A DNA stretch of 64,000 nt from JAEUHO01 sp046350655 (lineage in GTDB: Bacteria > Planctomycetota > PLA2 > JAEUHO01). Each line of letters begins with the position of its first letter. Position 1 is the stretch's first letter. The DNA is taken from assembly GCA_046350655.1 (NCBI GenBank), contig JAXMAB010000009.1:328229-392228 (forward strand). Direction: 5' to 3'. Positions 17,739-26,400 of the stretch are shown here, one piece after another. A model generated the notes under the pieces. That model saw nothing but the letters and a program-made list of their open reading frames with translations, searched no databases and was not told the origin of the DNA. Made by a program: the position numbers and the translations under genes.

Positions 17739-19169
17739 TCAGCCGAGGCCGCCGGCGAGGTCGCCGGAGGTCATGGCGAGGTAGGCGACGTGGCCGCCGT
17801 CGGCGTCGGCGACGGAGGGGTGGCCCGCGCGGAGGAGCAGGCTCGCGGCCGTCGACGAACGGTAGCCCGTCTCGCACATCGTGAGGACCGCGCGGTCGCG
17901 CGGGACCTCGGACAGGCGGCGCGGGAGCACCGTCAGCGGCACGTTCACCGCCCCGGGGACGTGGCCCGCGGCGAACTCGGCGGCGGACCGCACGTCGAGG
18001 ACCCACGGCGCGCGGCCCGCGGCGACGGCGGCGGCGAGCACGTCGGGCCCGGTGCGGGGCAGCCGCGCCGCGACGTCCGGACGGGCGGCGAGCGCCGCCG
18101 GGACGTCGTCGAGCACCCCCACCACGTCGTCGAAGCCGACGCGGCCGAGCCGCAGCACCGCCTCGGGGCCCCTGCCCGGCGGCGCGAGCACGACGATCGG
18201 CACGGACCGGTCCGGGGCCGGCCGGTCGAGGACCGAGCCCGCCGTGGACGCGAACCGGCCCACGAGCCCCACGTGCAGCGAGCCCGCGACGTGGCCGGCC
18301 GCGAACGCGCCCGCGGGCCGCACGTCGAGGAGCGTCGCCCCCGCCGCGCGGTGCGCGAGCACCTCGTCGATCCCGAGGCGGCGACCCGCGGCCGCGGCGG
18401 CGGGCGACCAGGTCGGGCGCCGCCGGCGGTTGAGCGCGGCGTCGTGGGCGAAGTACGCGGGCAGCTCGGGCAGGTCCTTCGTGACCATCCGGACGAACTC
18501 GTCGCGCGTGCGCGCGAGGAGCGCCGCGTTCGTCCGCTTCTGCACGCCGAGCGGCGAGCACGGCTCGGCGCCGAGCGCCTTGCCGCACAACGAGCCCGCG
18601 CCGTGCGCCGGGTACACGACCGTCGCGTCGGGCAGCGGCAGGAGCTTCTCGACCAGCGAGCGGTGCAGCTCGCCGGCGAGGTCGGCCGGCGTGGGCCCGC
18701 CGCCGCCCGTCGCCGCGAGGTCGGGGCGGCCGACGTCGCCGACGAACAGCGTGTCGCCCGTGAACACCGCCGCGGGCGCGGAGGCGTCGCGCGCGCGGTC
18801 GAACCCGAGGACGCAGACCGACTCCGGCGTGTGGCCCGGCGTCTCGAGGAAGACGAGGCGCACGCCGGGCCCGAGGTCGAGCACGTCGCCGTCGTGGACG
18901 GGCACCGACGGGTAGTCGGTCGTCCCGCGGGCCCCCACCCGCACGTCGGCCCCCGTCGCCTCGGCGAGCTCGAGGTGGCCCGACACGAAGTCGGCGTGGA
19001 AGTGCGTCAGGATCACGTGCGCGATCGTCAGCCCCTTCGCCGCCGCGTCGGCGAGGTAGCGGTCGACGTCGCGCTGCGGGTCGATCACGGCCGCGCGCCG
19101 CGTCGTCTCGTCGGCGACGAGGTACGAGGCGTGCGACAGGCACGCGAGGCTGTACCGCTCGAGGATCAC
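17739..19169 (-). CDS. MBL-fold hydrolase fused to two rhodanese domains (persulfide dioxygenase-like)
   Basis: 476 residues. The metallo-beta-lactamase domain (1-230) has THFHADFVSGH, ETPGHTPES, GDTLFVGDVGRPDL and YPAHGAGSLCG, matching ETHE1/Blh-type sulfur dioxygenases. Two rhodanese modules follow. The first (about 270-365) ends in VLAPPGRGPEAV and lacks the catalytic Cys. The second (about 380-476) keeps it in MCETGYRSS. This fits oxidation or transfer of persulfide sulfur in the cytoplasm. The start chosen is GTG 19169 (ILERYSLACLSHASYLVAD is the usual family N-terminus) with GGAG 9 bases upstream; GTG 19202 would add 11 residues. Confidence 0.85.
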   Translation of the reverse strand: MILERYSLACLSHASYLVADETTRRAAVIDPQRDVDRYLADAAAKGLTIAHVILTHFHADFVSGHLELAEATGADVRVGARGTTDYPSVPVHDGDVLDLGPGVRLVFLETPGHTPESVCVLGFDRARDASAPAAVFTGDTLFVGDVGRPDLAATGGGGPTPADLAGELHRSLVEKLLPLPDATVVYPAHGAGSLCGKALGAEPCSPLGVQKRTNAALLARTRDEFVRMVTKDLPELPAYFAHDAALNRRRRPTWSPAAAAAGRRLGIDEVLAHRAAGATLLDVRPAGAFAAGHVAGSLHVGLVGRFASTAGSVLDRPAPDRSVPIVVLAPPGRGPEAVLRLGRVGFDDVVGVLDDVPAALAARPDVAARLPRTGPDVLAAAVAAGRAPWVLDVRSAAEFAAGHVPGAVNVPLTVLPRRLSEVPRDRAVLTMCETGYRSSTAASLLLRAGHPSVADADGGHVAYLAMTSGDLAGGLG

Positions 19170-19226
19170 CGCACCGGTCTCCGATCCGCGCGTCCGTGCC
19201 ACCCGCCGGCGGCCGCGCCGGCCACC

Positions 19227-19240
19227 GGGCCTCGCGGTCC
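19227..19240. repeat. Dispersed repeat GGGCCTCGCGGTCC
   Basis: An exact 14-base copy between the MBL/rhodanese start and the next gene's stop. Confidence 0.6.
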
Positions 19241-19365
19241 CGGGAGGACGACCGCGTCCCGACGCCGACGGGGGCGTCGCGGGAGTCTACCGCACCGCGG
19301 AGCCGCCGACGGGCGCCCGAGGACGCCCGCGGGTCGTCGGAGCGCCTACGGCTCCTCGAACACGC

Positions 19366-19995
19366 CTATTGCTCCTCGAAGACATACGCGCCGCCCACGC
19401 GGCGCAGCTGGGCGCCGAGGACGATGGACGGGTCGCGGCGGCTCACCTGGTTGCCCATGCCCATGCGGGCGTCCCCGTTCGCGGCGATGCGGATGCGCAC
19501 CGGCAGGTCGGGGCTCGTCGTGCGCGTGAAGCGGATCGTGAGCGTGCGGCGCGCGAGCACCGAGATGCCCGTGCCGACGAGGACGCGCGGCGCGTTGCTG
19601 AAGTCCACCTCGCCGGGCTTGCCGAGGAACGTGAGCTTGCTCACCGCCTCGTTCTCGCCCTCCTTGTCGTCGCGCTTGACGAAGCCGATGCGCGCCGAGA
19701 TCGAGAGGTTCTGGATGAAGTACTCCTTGCTCGCGACGATCTCGACGTCGTCGCCGAGCACCCAGAAGCGGCGGCGGATGTAGCCGTCCATCGGCGCGAG
19801 CTCTTCGTTCGTGAGCGAGATCGTGCCGCCGGCGGCGTCCACGCCCCCGTCGGCCGTGGCGCCGCCGTCCGCGCCGGCCGCGGCGCCGCGACCGCCGCGC
19901 CGGGCGTCGCCGCGGCAGCCGGCCGCGACGAGCGCGAGCAGCCCGAGGGCGACGACGAGGCCGGTGCGGGAGGGACGTCGGGCGGGTGCGGTCAT
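19366..19995 (-). CDS. Lipoprotein of unknown function
   Basis: 209 residues. The lipobox is LVAAGC after GLVVALGLLA, then a Gly/Ala/Asp linker, then a globular part with YIRRRFWVLGDDVEIVASKEYFIQN and a beta-rich C-terminus (LTIRFTRTTSPDLPVRIRIAANG). I recognise no family. The start ATG 19995 overlaps the ribE stop (ATGA), so it is co-translated with riboflavin synthase although the functions look unrelated. Confidence 0.7.
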   Translation of the reverse strand: MTAPARRPSRTGLVVALGLLALVAAGCRGDARRGGRGAAAGADGGATADGGVDAAGGTISLTNEELAPMDGYIRRRFWVLGDDVEIVASKEYFIQNLSISARIGFVKRDDKEGENEAVSKLTFLGKPGEVDFSNAPRVLVGTGISVLARRTLTIRFTRTTSPDLPVRIRIAANGDARMGMGNQVSRRDPSIVLGAQLRRVGGAYVFEEQ

Positions 19996-20648
19996 CGCGG
20001 GGTCTCCGGGGTCGGGCGCGCGGCGCCCGCGAGGTGGCGGCGGACATGGTGCTCGACGTAGCGGCCGACGACGTCGGCCTCGAGGTTGACGGGGTCGCCC
20101 GGCCGCTTCTCGCCGAGCCCCGTCACCGCGAGCGTGTGCGGGATCAGGTAGACCGTGAACGCGTCGTCGTCGCACTCGCCCACCGTGAGGCTGACGCCGT
20201 CCACGGTGACCGAGCCCTTCGGCAGCTGGCTGCCCGCGAGCGCGGGCGGGACGGCGATCCGCAGGCCGACGTCGTCGCCGCGGCGGGTGACGGCGGTCAC
20301 GGTGCCGACGCCGTCCACGTGTCCCTGCACGAGGTGCCCGCCGAGCGCGTCGCCCAGCCGCAGCGCGCCCTCGACGTGGACGAGGTCGCCCACGCGTCGC
20401 CGGCCGAGCGTCGTCTTGCGCAACGTCTCCGGGATCGCGTCGAACGCGAGGCGGGTGCCCGCGACCGCGCCCCCCCCGATCTCGACCACCGTGAGGCAGC
20501 AGCCGTCGATCGCCACGCTGTCGCCGAGGCCGGTGCCGGGGAGGGGCGCGGCCAGCTCGACGACGATCCGGAGCGCCCCGGCCTCCCCCGACGGGGCGGG
20601 GACGACGGCCGTGACGCGGGCGCGCTGGGTGACGATGCCGGTGAACAT
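19992..20648 (-). CDS. ribE: Riboflavin synthase subunit alpha
   Basis: 218 residues with the two internally similar lumazine-binding barrels of the family. Barrel 1 begins MFTGIVTQRARV and contains GDSVAIDGCCLTVV and GGHLVQGHVDG. Barrel 2 contains GSVTVDGVSLTV and IPHTLAVTGL. The protein dismutates two 6,7-dimethyl-8-ribityllumazine molecules to riboflavin. No FMN riboswitch is possible in the 33-base gap to the divergent trmD start. The downstream lipoprotein gene overlaps its stop. Confidence 0.96.
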   Translation of the reverse strand: MFTGIVTQRARVTAVVPAPSGEAGALRIVVELAAPLPGTGLGDSVAIDGCCLTVVEIGGGAVAGTRLAFDAIPETLRKTTLGRRRVGDLVHVEGALRLGDALGGHLVQGHVDGVGTVTAVTRRGDDVGLRIAVPPALAGSQLPKGSVTVDGVSLTVGECDDDAFTVYLIPHTLAVTGLGEKRPGDPVNLEADVVGRYVEHHVRRHLAGAARPTPETPR

Positions 20649-20681
20649 GGGCTTCGTGAGAGTATGCCCGGACGAGGTCAC

Positions 20682-21365
20682 GTGCACGCCACCGTCGTCA
20701 CCCTGTTCCCGGCCCTCTTCGCCCCGCTCCTCGAGCAGTCGGTGTTCGGGCGGGCCATCCGCCGCGGGCTCGTCCGCGTGGACTTCGTGGACCTGCGCAC
20801 GTTCGGCGAGGGCCGCCACCGCGTCGTGGACGACCGACCGTTCGGCGGCGGGCCCGGGATGGTGCTCATGGCCGAACCCGTGCTGCAGGCCCTCGACGCG
20901 GCGCGGGCGCGCCATCCGCGCGGCGCCCGCACGATCTACCTGACGCCGCAGGGCCGCCGCCTCGACCAGGCCCTCGTCCGCGACCTCGCGGACGCGCCCG
21001 GCCTCGTGCTGCTGTCCGGGCGCTACGAAGGCGTCGACGAACGGGCCCTCGAGCTGGCGAAGCCCGAGGAGGTCTCCATCGGGGACTACGTCCTCTCGGG
21101 GGGCGAGCTCGCCGCGATGGTCCTTCTCGACGCCGTCGCCCGCCTGCGCCCGGGGGTCCTCGGGGACGAACAGAGCCCCGAGCAGGACTCGTTCGGCGCC
21201 GGCGAGGGCCTCCTCGACCACCCGCACTACACCCGCCCGCTCGAGGTCCGCGGCCTGGGGGTGCCGGAGGTGCTCCGGGGGGGCAACCATGCCGCCATCG
21301 CGGCCTGGCGGCACGAACAGGCCCTCCGCCGCACCCGCGAACGCCGCCCCGACCTGCTGCGCTGA
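20682..21365 (+). CDS. trmD: tRNA (guanine37-N1)-methyltransferase
   Basis: 227 residues of the SPOUT family. Present are VVTLFPALFAPLLEQSVFGRAI, DDRPFGGGPGMVL, LSGRYEGVDERAL (knot loop), VSIGDYVLSGGELAAM, and the C-terminal linker with FGAGEGLLDHPHYTRP. It methylates G37 of tRNAs and prevents +1 frameshifting. GTG 20682 puts the conserved N-terminus at residue 1; ATG 20664 is a possible longer start. It is followed by rplS, a conserved pairing, but rpsP and rimM are not upstream as they are in many genomes; ribE diverges there instead. Confidence 0.96.
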   Translation: MHATVVTLFPALFAPLLEQSVFGRAIRRGLVRVDFVDLRTFGEGRHRVVDDRPFGGGPGMVLMAEPVLQALDAARARHPRGARTIYLTPQGRRLDQALVRDLADAPGLVLLSGRYEGVDERALELAKPEEVSIGDYVLSGGELAAMVLLDAVARLRPGVLGDEQSPEQDSFGAGEGLLDHPHYTRPLEVRGLGVPEVLRGGNHAAIAAWRHEQALRRTRERRPDLLR

Positions 21366-21500
21366 CCCCCCGGGTCCCGCGGGCCCCGCCGGCCGACGGG
21401 CCGTGCAAAGGTGGGTTCGGCCCCCGGGGCGATGTACCTTCCGCCGCTTCCCCCGTGACCGCTGGGGGGATTCACGCGAGTACGGTTCGGAGTCCCGTTC

Positions 21501-21944
21501 ATGTCGTCCCGTATCCAGCACGCCGAGACGCCCTTCTTCCGCAAGGCCCCGCTCGACTTCCTGGTCGGCGACACCCTCGAGGTGTCCGTCCGCATCCCGG
21601 AGGGCGACAAGGAGCGGATCCAGGTCTTCGCCGGCCGCGTGATCCGCAAGCGCGGGATCGGGCTCGCCGAGACCTTCACCGTCCGCCGCATCGTGATGGG
21701 CGAGGGCGTCGAGCGCATCTTCCCGATGCACAGCCCCCGCATCGCGGGCGTGCGCGTGTCGAGCCGCGGCGCCGTCCGGCGCAGCAAGCTCTACTACCTG
21801 CGCGGTCGCATCGGCAAGGCCACGCGCCTGCGCGCGATCCTCGGCGAGATCGCCGCGGACGCCGCCGTCGCGGTGCCGGCCCCGAAGGCCGAGCGCACCG
21901 AGGAGAAGCCGGCCGCCAAGAAGGCGCCGGCGAAGAAGAAGTAG
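21501..21944 (+). CDS. rplS: Ribosomal protein L19 with basic C-terminal extension
   Basis: 147 residues. The L19 core covers about 15-120: FLVGDTLEVSVRIPEGDKER, QVFAGRVIRKRG, TFTVRRIVMGEGVERIFPMHSP, KLYYLRGRIGKATR. The family is usually about 115-120 residues. The extra 25 or so residues are Lys/Ala/Pro-rich and end PAAKKAPAKKK, like the tail on SucD. ATG 21501 has GGAG 8 bases upstream. The leader is 135 bases, with a TACCTT box at 21435-21440. Confidence 0.96.
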   Translation: MSSRIQHAETPFFRKAPLDFLVGDTLEVSVRIPEGDKERIQVFAGRVIRKRGIGLAETFTVRRIVMGEGVERIFPMHSPRIAGVRVSSRGAVRRSKLYYLRGRIGKATRLRAILGEIAADAAVAVPAPKAERTEEKPAAKKAPAKKK

Positions 21945-22064
21945 CCCCGACGACCGCGTCGTCGGCCGCCGCTTCCTCCCGCGCGACCCGCCGTCGCCGC
22001 GTCCTCGGGGAGGGTCCGTCCCGGCGTCGCCCCACCCGGCCTCGGGACGGCGGCCCGGTGCGTC

Positions 22065-22078
22065 GGACCGCGAGGCCC
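22065..22078. repeat. Dispersed repeat, inverted orientation (GGACCGCGAGGCCC)
   Basis: An exact reverse-complement copy of the 14-base unit, in the rplS to yraN intergenic gap. Confidence 0.6.
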
Positions 22079-22127
22079 GCTGCGGATCGCGCCGGCCCCT
22101 CGGACGGGACTCCTCGAGGAGTCCCCC

Positions 22128-22640
22128 GTGCCGCGCTCACGCCCCGCCGTCGCCACGCTCCGTCGTCTCCTGCGGGCCGTCCTCGCGCTCGCGGCCTGGG
22201 TCCCGACGCGCGCCCGCGTCGCGCGGTCCCGCCCGTCGGGCGCACCGCCGCGCGGCGGCGGCGCCGACGCGGACCGGCTGGGCCGTCGGGGGGAACGCGC
22301 CGCGGTCGCCTGCCTGCGGGCCCACGGGTACCGGGTCCTCGCGCGGCGATGGCGGTCGTCGCCCGCGCGGGCGCGACGGGCCGGCGTGGTGGACGTCCTC
22401 GCGCTCGACGGCGAGACCCTCGTGCTCGTCGAGGTGAAGGCGACGCGGGACGACCCCGAGGCCGCCCTCGGCCGGGTGGACCGGCGCAAGCGGCGGCGCC
22501 TGCGCGGCGCGTGGGAGGCGCTGGCCCGGTCGCCGCGGTTCGCGGCGCGCCCGCGCCGCCTCGACGTCGTCGCCGTCGGGCTCGGCGGGCGCCGGCCCGC
22601 GTGCGTGCTGCACCGCGGGTTCGCGCCCCTGTCACGGTGA
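22128..22640 (+). CDS. UPF0102/YraN-family protein
   Basis: 170 residues. An extra basic N-terminus of about 50 residues precedes the YraN domain: GRRGERAAVACLRAHGYRVL, GVVDVLALDGETLVLVEVKA and the DRRKRRRL...LDVVAV end. The D...EVK pattern is the restriction-endonuclease-like core of the family. The place after trmD-rplS is the usual genomic context. GTG 22128 has GGAG six bases upstream. The function is unproven in the family, with Holliday-junction or DNA uptake roles proposed. Local GC is extreme. Confidence 0.85.
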   Translation: MPRSRPAVATLRRLLRAVLALAAWVPTRARVARSRPSGAPPRGGGADADRLGRRGERAAVACLRAHGYRVLARRWRSSPARARRAGVVDVLALDGETLVLVEVKATRDDPEAALGRVDRRKRRRLRGAWEALARSPRFAARPRRLDVVAVGLGGRRPACVLHRGFAPLSR

Positions 22641-22698
22641 AGTGGCATCGGGGGGCCCCTGCGGTCACAATCGGGGGCTCCCCCGCCGAGAGCCGTCG

Positions 22699-23148
22699 AT
22701 GATCGATCTGAAGGACCACCTCGACGCCGCCCGCGTCCGCGACCTCACCGGCACGACGAAGGACGCCGTCCTCGCGGAGATGGTCGAGCTCGTCTCCTCG
22801 AGCGACGCCGTCACCGACGCGCCGTCGCTCCTCGCCGCGGTCCGCGAGCGCGAACGCGTCCTCTCGACCGGCATCGGCCTCGGCATCGCGATCCCCCACG
22901 CGAAGATCCCCGGCGTCACGCGGTTCGTCGTCGCCGTCGGCCGGCACGCGCCGGGCATCGAGTTCGACGCGATCGACGGGAAGCCCGTCCACATCGTCGT
23001 GCTGATCGCGGGCCCGCAGGACGCGCAGGACCGCTACCTCCGGCTGCTCGCCCGCCTCTCGGGCCGGCTGCGCCAGGAGGACGTGCGGCGGAAGATCCTC
23101 GCCGCCAAGTCGCACGCCGACGTCGTCGCGATCCTGTCCGCGCCCTGA
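22699..23148 (+). CDS. PTS EIIA (fructose/nitrogen-regulatory) domain protein
   Basis: 149 residues forming one EIIA-Fru/Ntr domain. ALLAAVRERERVLSTGIGLGIAIPHAK has the phosphorylatable His at H67 (IPHAK), and VHIVVLIAGPQDAQDRYLRLLARL is the later conserved strand/helix. No EIIB/EIIC is nearby, so a PtsN-like regulatory role is more likely than sugar transport. ATG 22699 fits the domain start (MIDLKDHL); the longer open frame from 22642 overlaps the end of yraN. Confidence 0.88.
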   Translation: MIDLKDHLDAARVRDLTGTTKDAVLAEMVELVSSSDAVTDAPSLLAAVRERERVLSTGIGLGIAIPHAKIPGVTRFVVAVGRHAPGIEFDAIDGKPVHIVVLIAGPQDAQDRYLRLLARLSGRLRQEDVRRKILAAKSHADVVAILSAP

Positions 23149-23157
23149 TCGCGCGGC

Positions 23158-23171
23158 GGGCCTCGCGGTCC
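23158..23171. repeat. Dispersed repeat GGGCCTCGCGGTCC
   Basis: An exact copy 10 bases past the EIIA gene stop; it could be part of a 3' hairpin. Confidence 0.6.
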
Positions 23172-23230
23172 CGCGCCCCCGACCGCGCCCCACGGCCGCG
23201 CCGGAGCCGACGGAGCCTGCGGGGTGCGGC

Positions 23231-23494
23231 TCAAGGGCTGTGAAGAAATCGCCTTCGCTCGGTTCTCGGGGCCCGCCCCCCCCGAAAACCCGCTCGGCGT
23301 GCGGGCCCTGCGGGCCCGCGCTTCGCGGCCGTGAAGGAATCTCCGATTCCTTCACAGCCCCTCAAGGGCTGTGAAGAAATCGCCTTCGCTCGGTTTTCGG
23401 GGCCCGAACCCCCCGAAAACCCGCTCGGCGTGCGGGCCCTGCGGGCCCGCGCGCTTCGCGGCCGTGAAGGAATCTCCGATTCCCTCACAGCCCC
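23231..23494. repeat. Tandem MITE-like repeat, two units of about 131-133 bases
   Basis: Unit 1 is 23231-23361 and unit 2 is 23362-23494; they differ at only a few positions. Each unit starts with GGGCTGTGAA and ends with its inverse (TTCACAGCCC, one mismatch in unit 2), giving short terminal inverted repeats. Each contains a strong hairpin, GTGAAGGAATC-TCC-GATTCCTTCAC (23331-23355; 23464-23488 with one mismatch), and a second stem, GCGGGCCC-TGC-GGGCCCGC. The tract separates the convergent EIIA and PQQ genes and may terminate both. Confidence 0.85.
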
Positions 23495-26400
23495 TCAGCG
23501 CGCCGGCCGCAGGCGCAGGACGTGGAACCCCTCGTCGGTCCGCAGCAGCGCGAAGCGACCGACGCGCACCGGCGGCTGCGGATAGAGCAGCGTCGAGCGC
23601 AACGGCACCACGACGAGCCGGTCGTCGGCGTCGGGCTCCCACCACGCGGTGCAGGCCTCGACGGGCCGGTCGCCGGGCTCGAGCCACGCCACCGTCACCC
23701 ACGCGCCGTCGGGCGTGGCCTCGAGGTGCGTCGCGAACGGCGTCAGGCGCGCGCCGCTGTCGTCCGACGCGCGCGACGCGGGCGACGCGACCCGCCGCGC
23801 GGGGTGCCACACCGACGGGTCCTCGCTCGCGGGGTCGCGGGCCGCGCGCCGGTCGAACACGATCGTGCCGACGCTCGAGCGCCGGTCGCGCGACGTCCGC
23901 GCCACGTGGATCGCGTCGCCCGACACCGCGATCCGGGAGTCGCTCTCGAGCATCCCCCACACCGTGCGGTCGAACCGCGAGCCGTCCACGGCCGTCGTGG
24001 CGGCGTCCGCGAGCGCGCCGGTGAGGTCCGGCCGCACGACGCGGATCTCGTCGGGCGCCGTGACGAGCGCGACGAGCGCGCCGCCCGCGAGGAGCCGCGG
24101 CCGCACGATCGCGTGCTGCGCGGACTCGTCCACGAGCCGCGACCACGCGGGCCAGCCCGACGCGACGTCGATCCCGACGAGCCACGTGGCCGACGGCGAC
24201 GCGCCGTCGCGGAGCAGGTGGAGCGCGCCCGACGCGACCGCGCTCGGCGGCGGCGCGAGCGGCGCCAGCGCCGACGGCGGCACGTCCGCGTCGGGGTCGG
24301 TGCGCAGGTGCGACGCGCGGACCGAGCCGGTGCGACGGTCGAGCAGCCACGTCCGGTCGGGGTCGCGCGCGTCCACGACGAGCGCCGACCCGACGACGCG
24401 CGGGAGCCCGAGCGCCTGGTTCGGGAGCGCCGCGCGCCAGCGCTCGGCGCCGCTCGTCGCGTCGACGGCGACCACCGTCGTGTCGCGCAGCGGGCCGCTC
24501 CCGTGAACGCGAACACGGTCCCGTCGGCGCCGACGAGGTCGCGCACGATCCCGGGCGCCGTCCCACGTCCACAGCGGCGCGGACGTCGCGGTCGCGGGGT
24601 CCACCACGCGCACGCCCGTCGGCGACGCGACGACGACGCCCGTCGGCCCGCACGTAAGCCCGCGTCGACGCGAACGCCGCGCGCTCGGCGTCGGAGCGCG
24701 CCTCGACGGGCACCGCGACGACGGCCGGCGCCCCGTCGCGCCGCACGTGGAGCCGCAGCGTGCGCCCCGCCGAGCGGCCGCGAGCCGCCGCGTCAGCGCG
24801 TCCACGTCGGCGACCGGGTCGTCGCCGACGGCGACGACGAGGTCGTCCACGCGAGGCCCGCGCGCTCGGCCGGTCCCGCCGACGTGACGCCGAGCACGCG
24901 GACGCCGCGCTCGCCGCGCGCGCGCTCGAGGTCGCCCACCCGCACCCCCGCGTAGCCGCCGTCGGCCGTGGGGACGGCGCGGCCCGGCCCCGGCGCCGCG
25001 AGGTCGAACACCTCGAGGTCGACGCCGCGCCGCACGAGGGCGACCGCGAGGCCCGCGTCGGCGCCGGGCCCGTCGGGCGCCAGCGCGGTCGCGGAGAGCA
25101 GCGCGTTCTTCGACGGGGCCCCGCCGCGCCCCCACAACGCGACGTCGTACCCGCCGCCCTCGTCCGGCGACGCCGCGACGAACGCCGCCTCCGCCCGCAG
25201 CCGCCGGTCGAGCGCGGACGCGCACGCGCCGGTCGCCGCGCGCGCACGCGCGCGGCCGCGCGGGCCTCGGCGAGCGCGGGCCGACCCGCCCGCGGTCGCC
25301 GGACGCGGCGGCGGCGTCGGCGCCGACGGCGCGCAGCGCGGCGGCGACCGAGGGCGCGACGGCGAGGCCCGGCGTGCGGCGCGTCCGCAGGTCCGCGGCG
25401 ACGGCGCCGAGGCCTCGCGGTCGCCGGCGTCGAGGGCGCGCCCACGCGGCGGGCGCGGGCGACGAACGCGGCCACCGTCGCGGGGTGGCCCTCCGCGAGG
25501 CGCTCGAGGGCGGCGTCGCGCGCGGCGTCGAGGGCCGCGGCCGCGCGGGCCTCGCGTGCGAGGAGCGCGGCCTCGCCCTCGGGGGTCTCGGCCGCGAACG
25601 GGAGGAGCGCCTCCGCGGCGTACAGGTCGCCGCGGATCGCGACGCGGCCCGCGGGGTCGGCGTCGAGCCGGGCCGTCGCGCCCCACGGGAGCCAGCGCTC
25701 CACGAGGTCGACGAGACCCCGCCCCTCGCGCCGCGCGACGAACGCGCGCCCGACGCGCGCGAACGACGCGGCGCGCGCGGACGGCGGGAGGACGTCGAGC
25801 GCGTCGAGGGCCTCGAGCGCGCGGGCCGGCGAACGGTCGTCGAGCGGGCCGCCCTTGAGCCCGAGCCACGCCTCCGCCGCGGCGCGCTGGCGCGCGTCGT
25901 CGAGCTCCGCCGACCGCGGCGCCGCGCACGCGCGCGCGGCGCGCCCGCGAGCGCGGGCCCGCCGGGCGCCCACCGCGCCGCGCGGCGCGCGCGCGGCATG
26001 GACGGCCGGGCCGCCGTCGACCGGCGTCGCGAGGGCCGCGCGCTCGGCGTCGAGGTCGCCCACGACCACGAGGCGGGCGCGACCGACGACGACCCAGCGC
26101 GTCCCCGCGCGCACGACGTCGCCGTCGGGGAGCGGCGGCGAGCCGTCGGCCACGACCGCGCGCGGGTCGTCCTCGCGCCAGGGCCGGTCCGGCGCCGGCG
26201 ACCACGTCGCCGTCCGCAGCGTCCCGTCGCGGGCGGCCACGACGCGGTCCCCCTCGGTGGACGGGAGGCCGCGCGCGACCGCGACGTCGGGCGGGCCGCC
26301 CTCCGTGGCCTCGCGCGCGACGGTCCCCTCGCGCCGCGGCCACGCGGGGAGCGTCGGGAACCCACGCTCGGTACCCGACGCGAGGTCGCGGAGCTCGAGC

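Noticed and set aside
23231..23488. Short open frames (KESEIPS, GDSFTAAKR-type peptides) inside the tandem repeat
   Set aside because: They are translations of repeat DNA and recur in several frames with no independent coding evidence.
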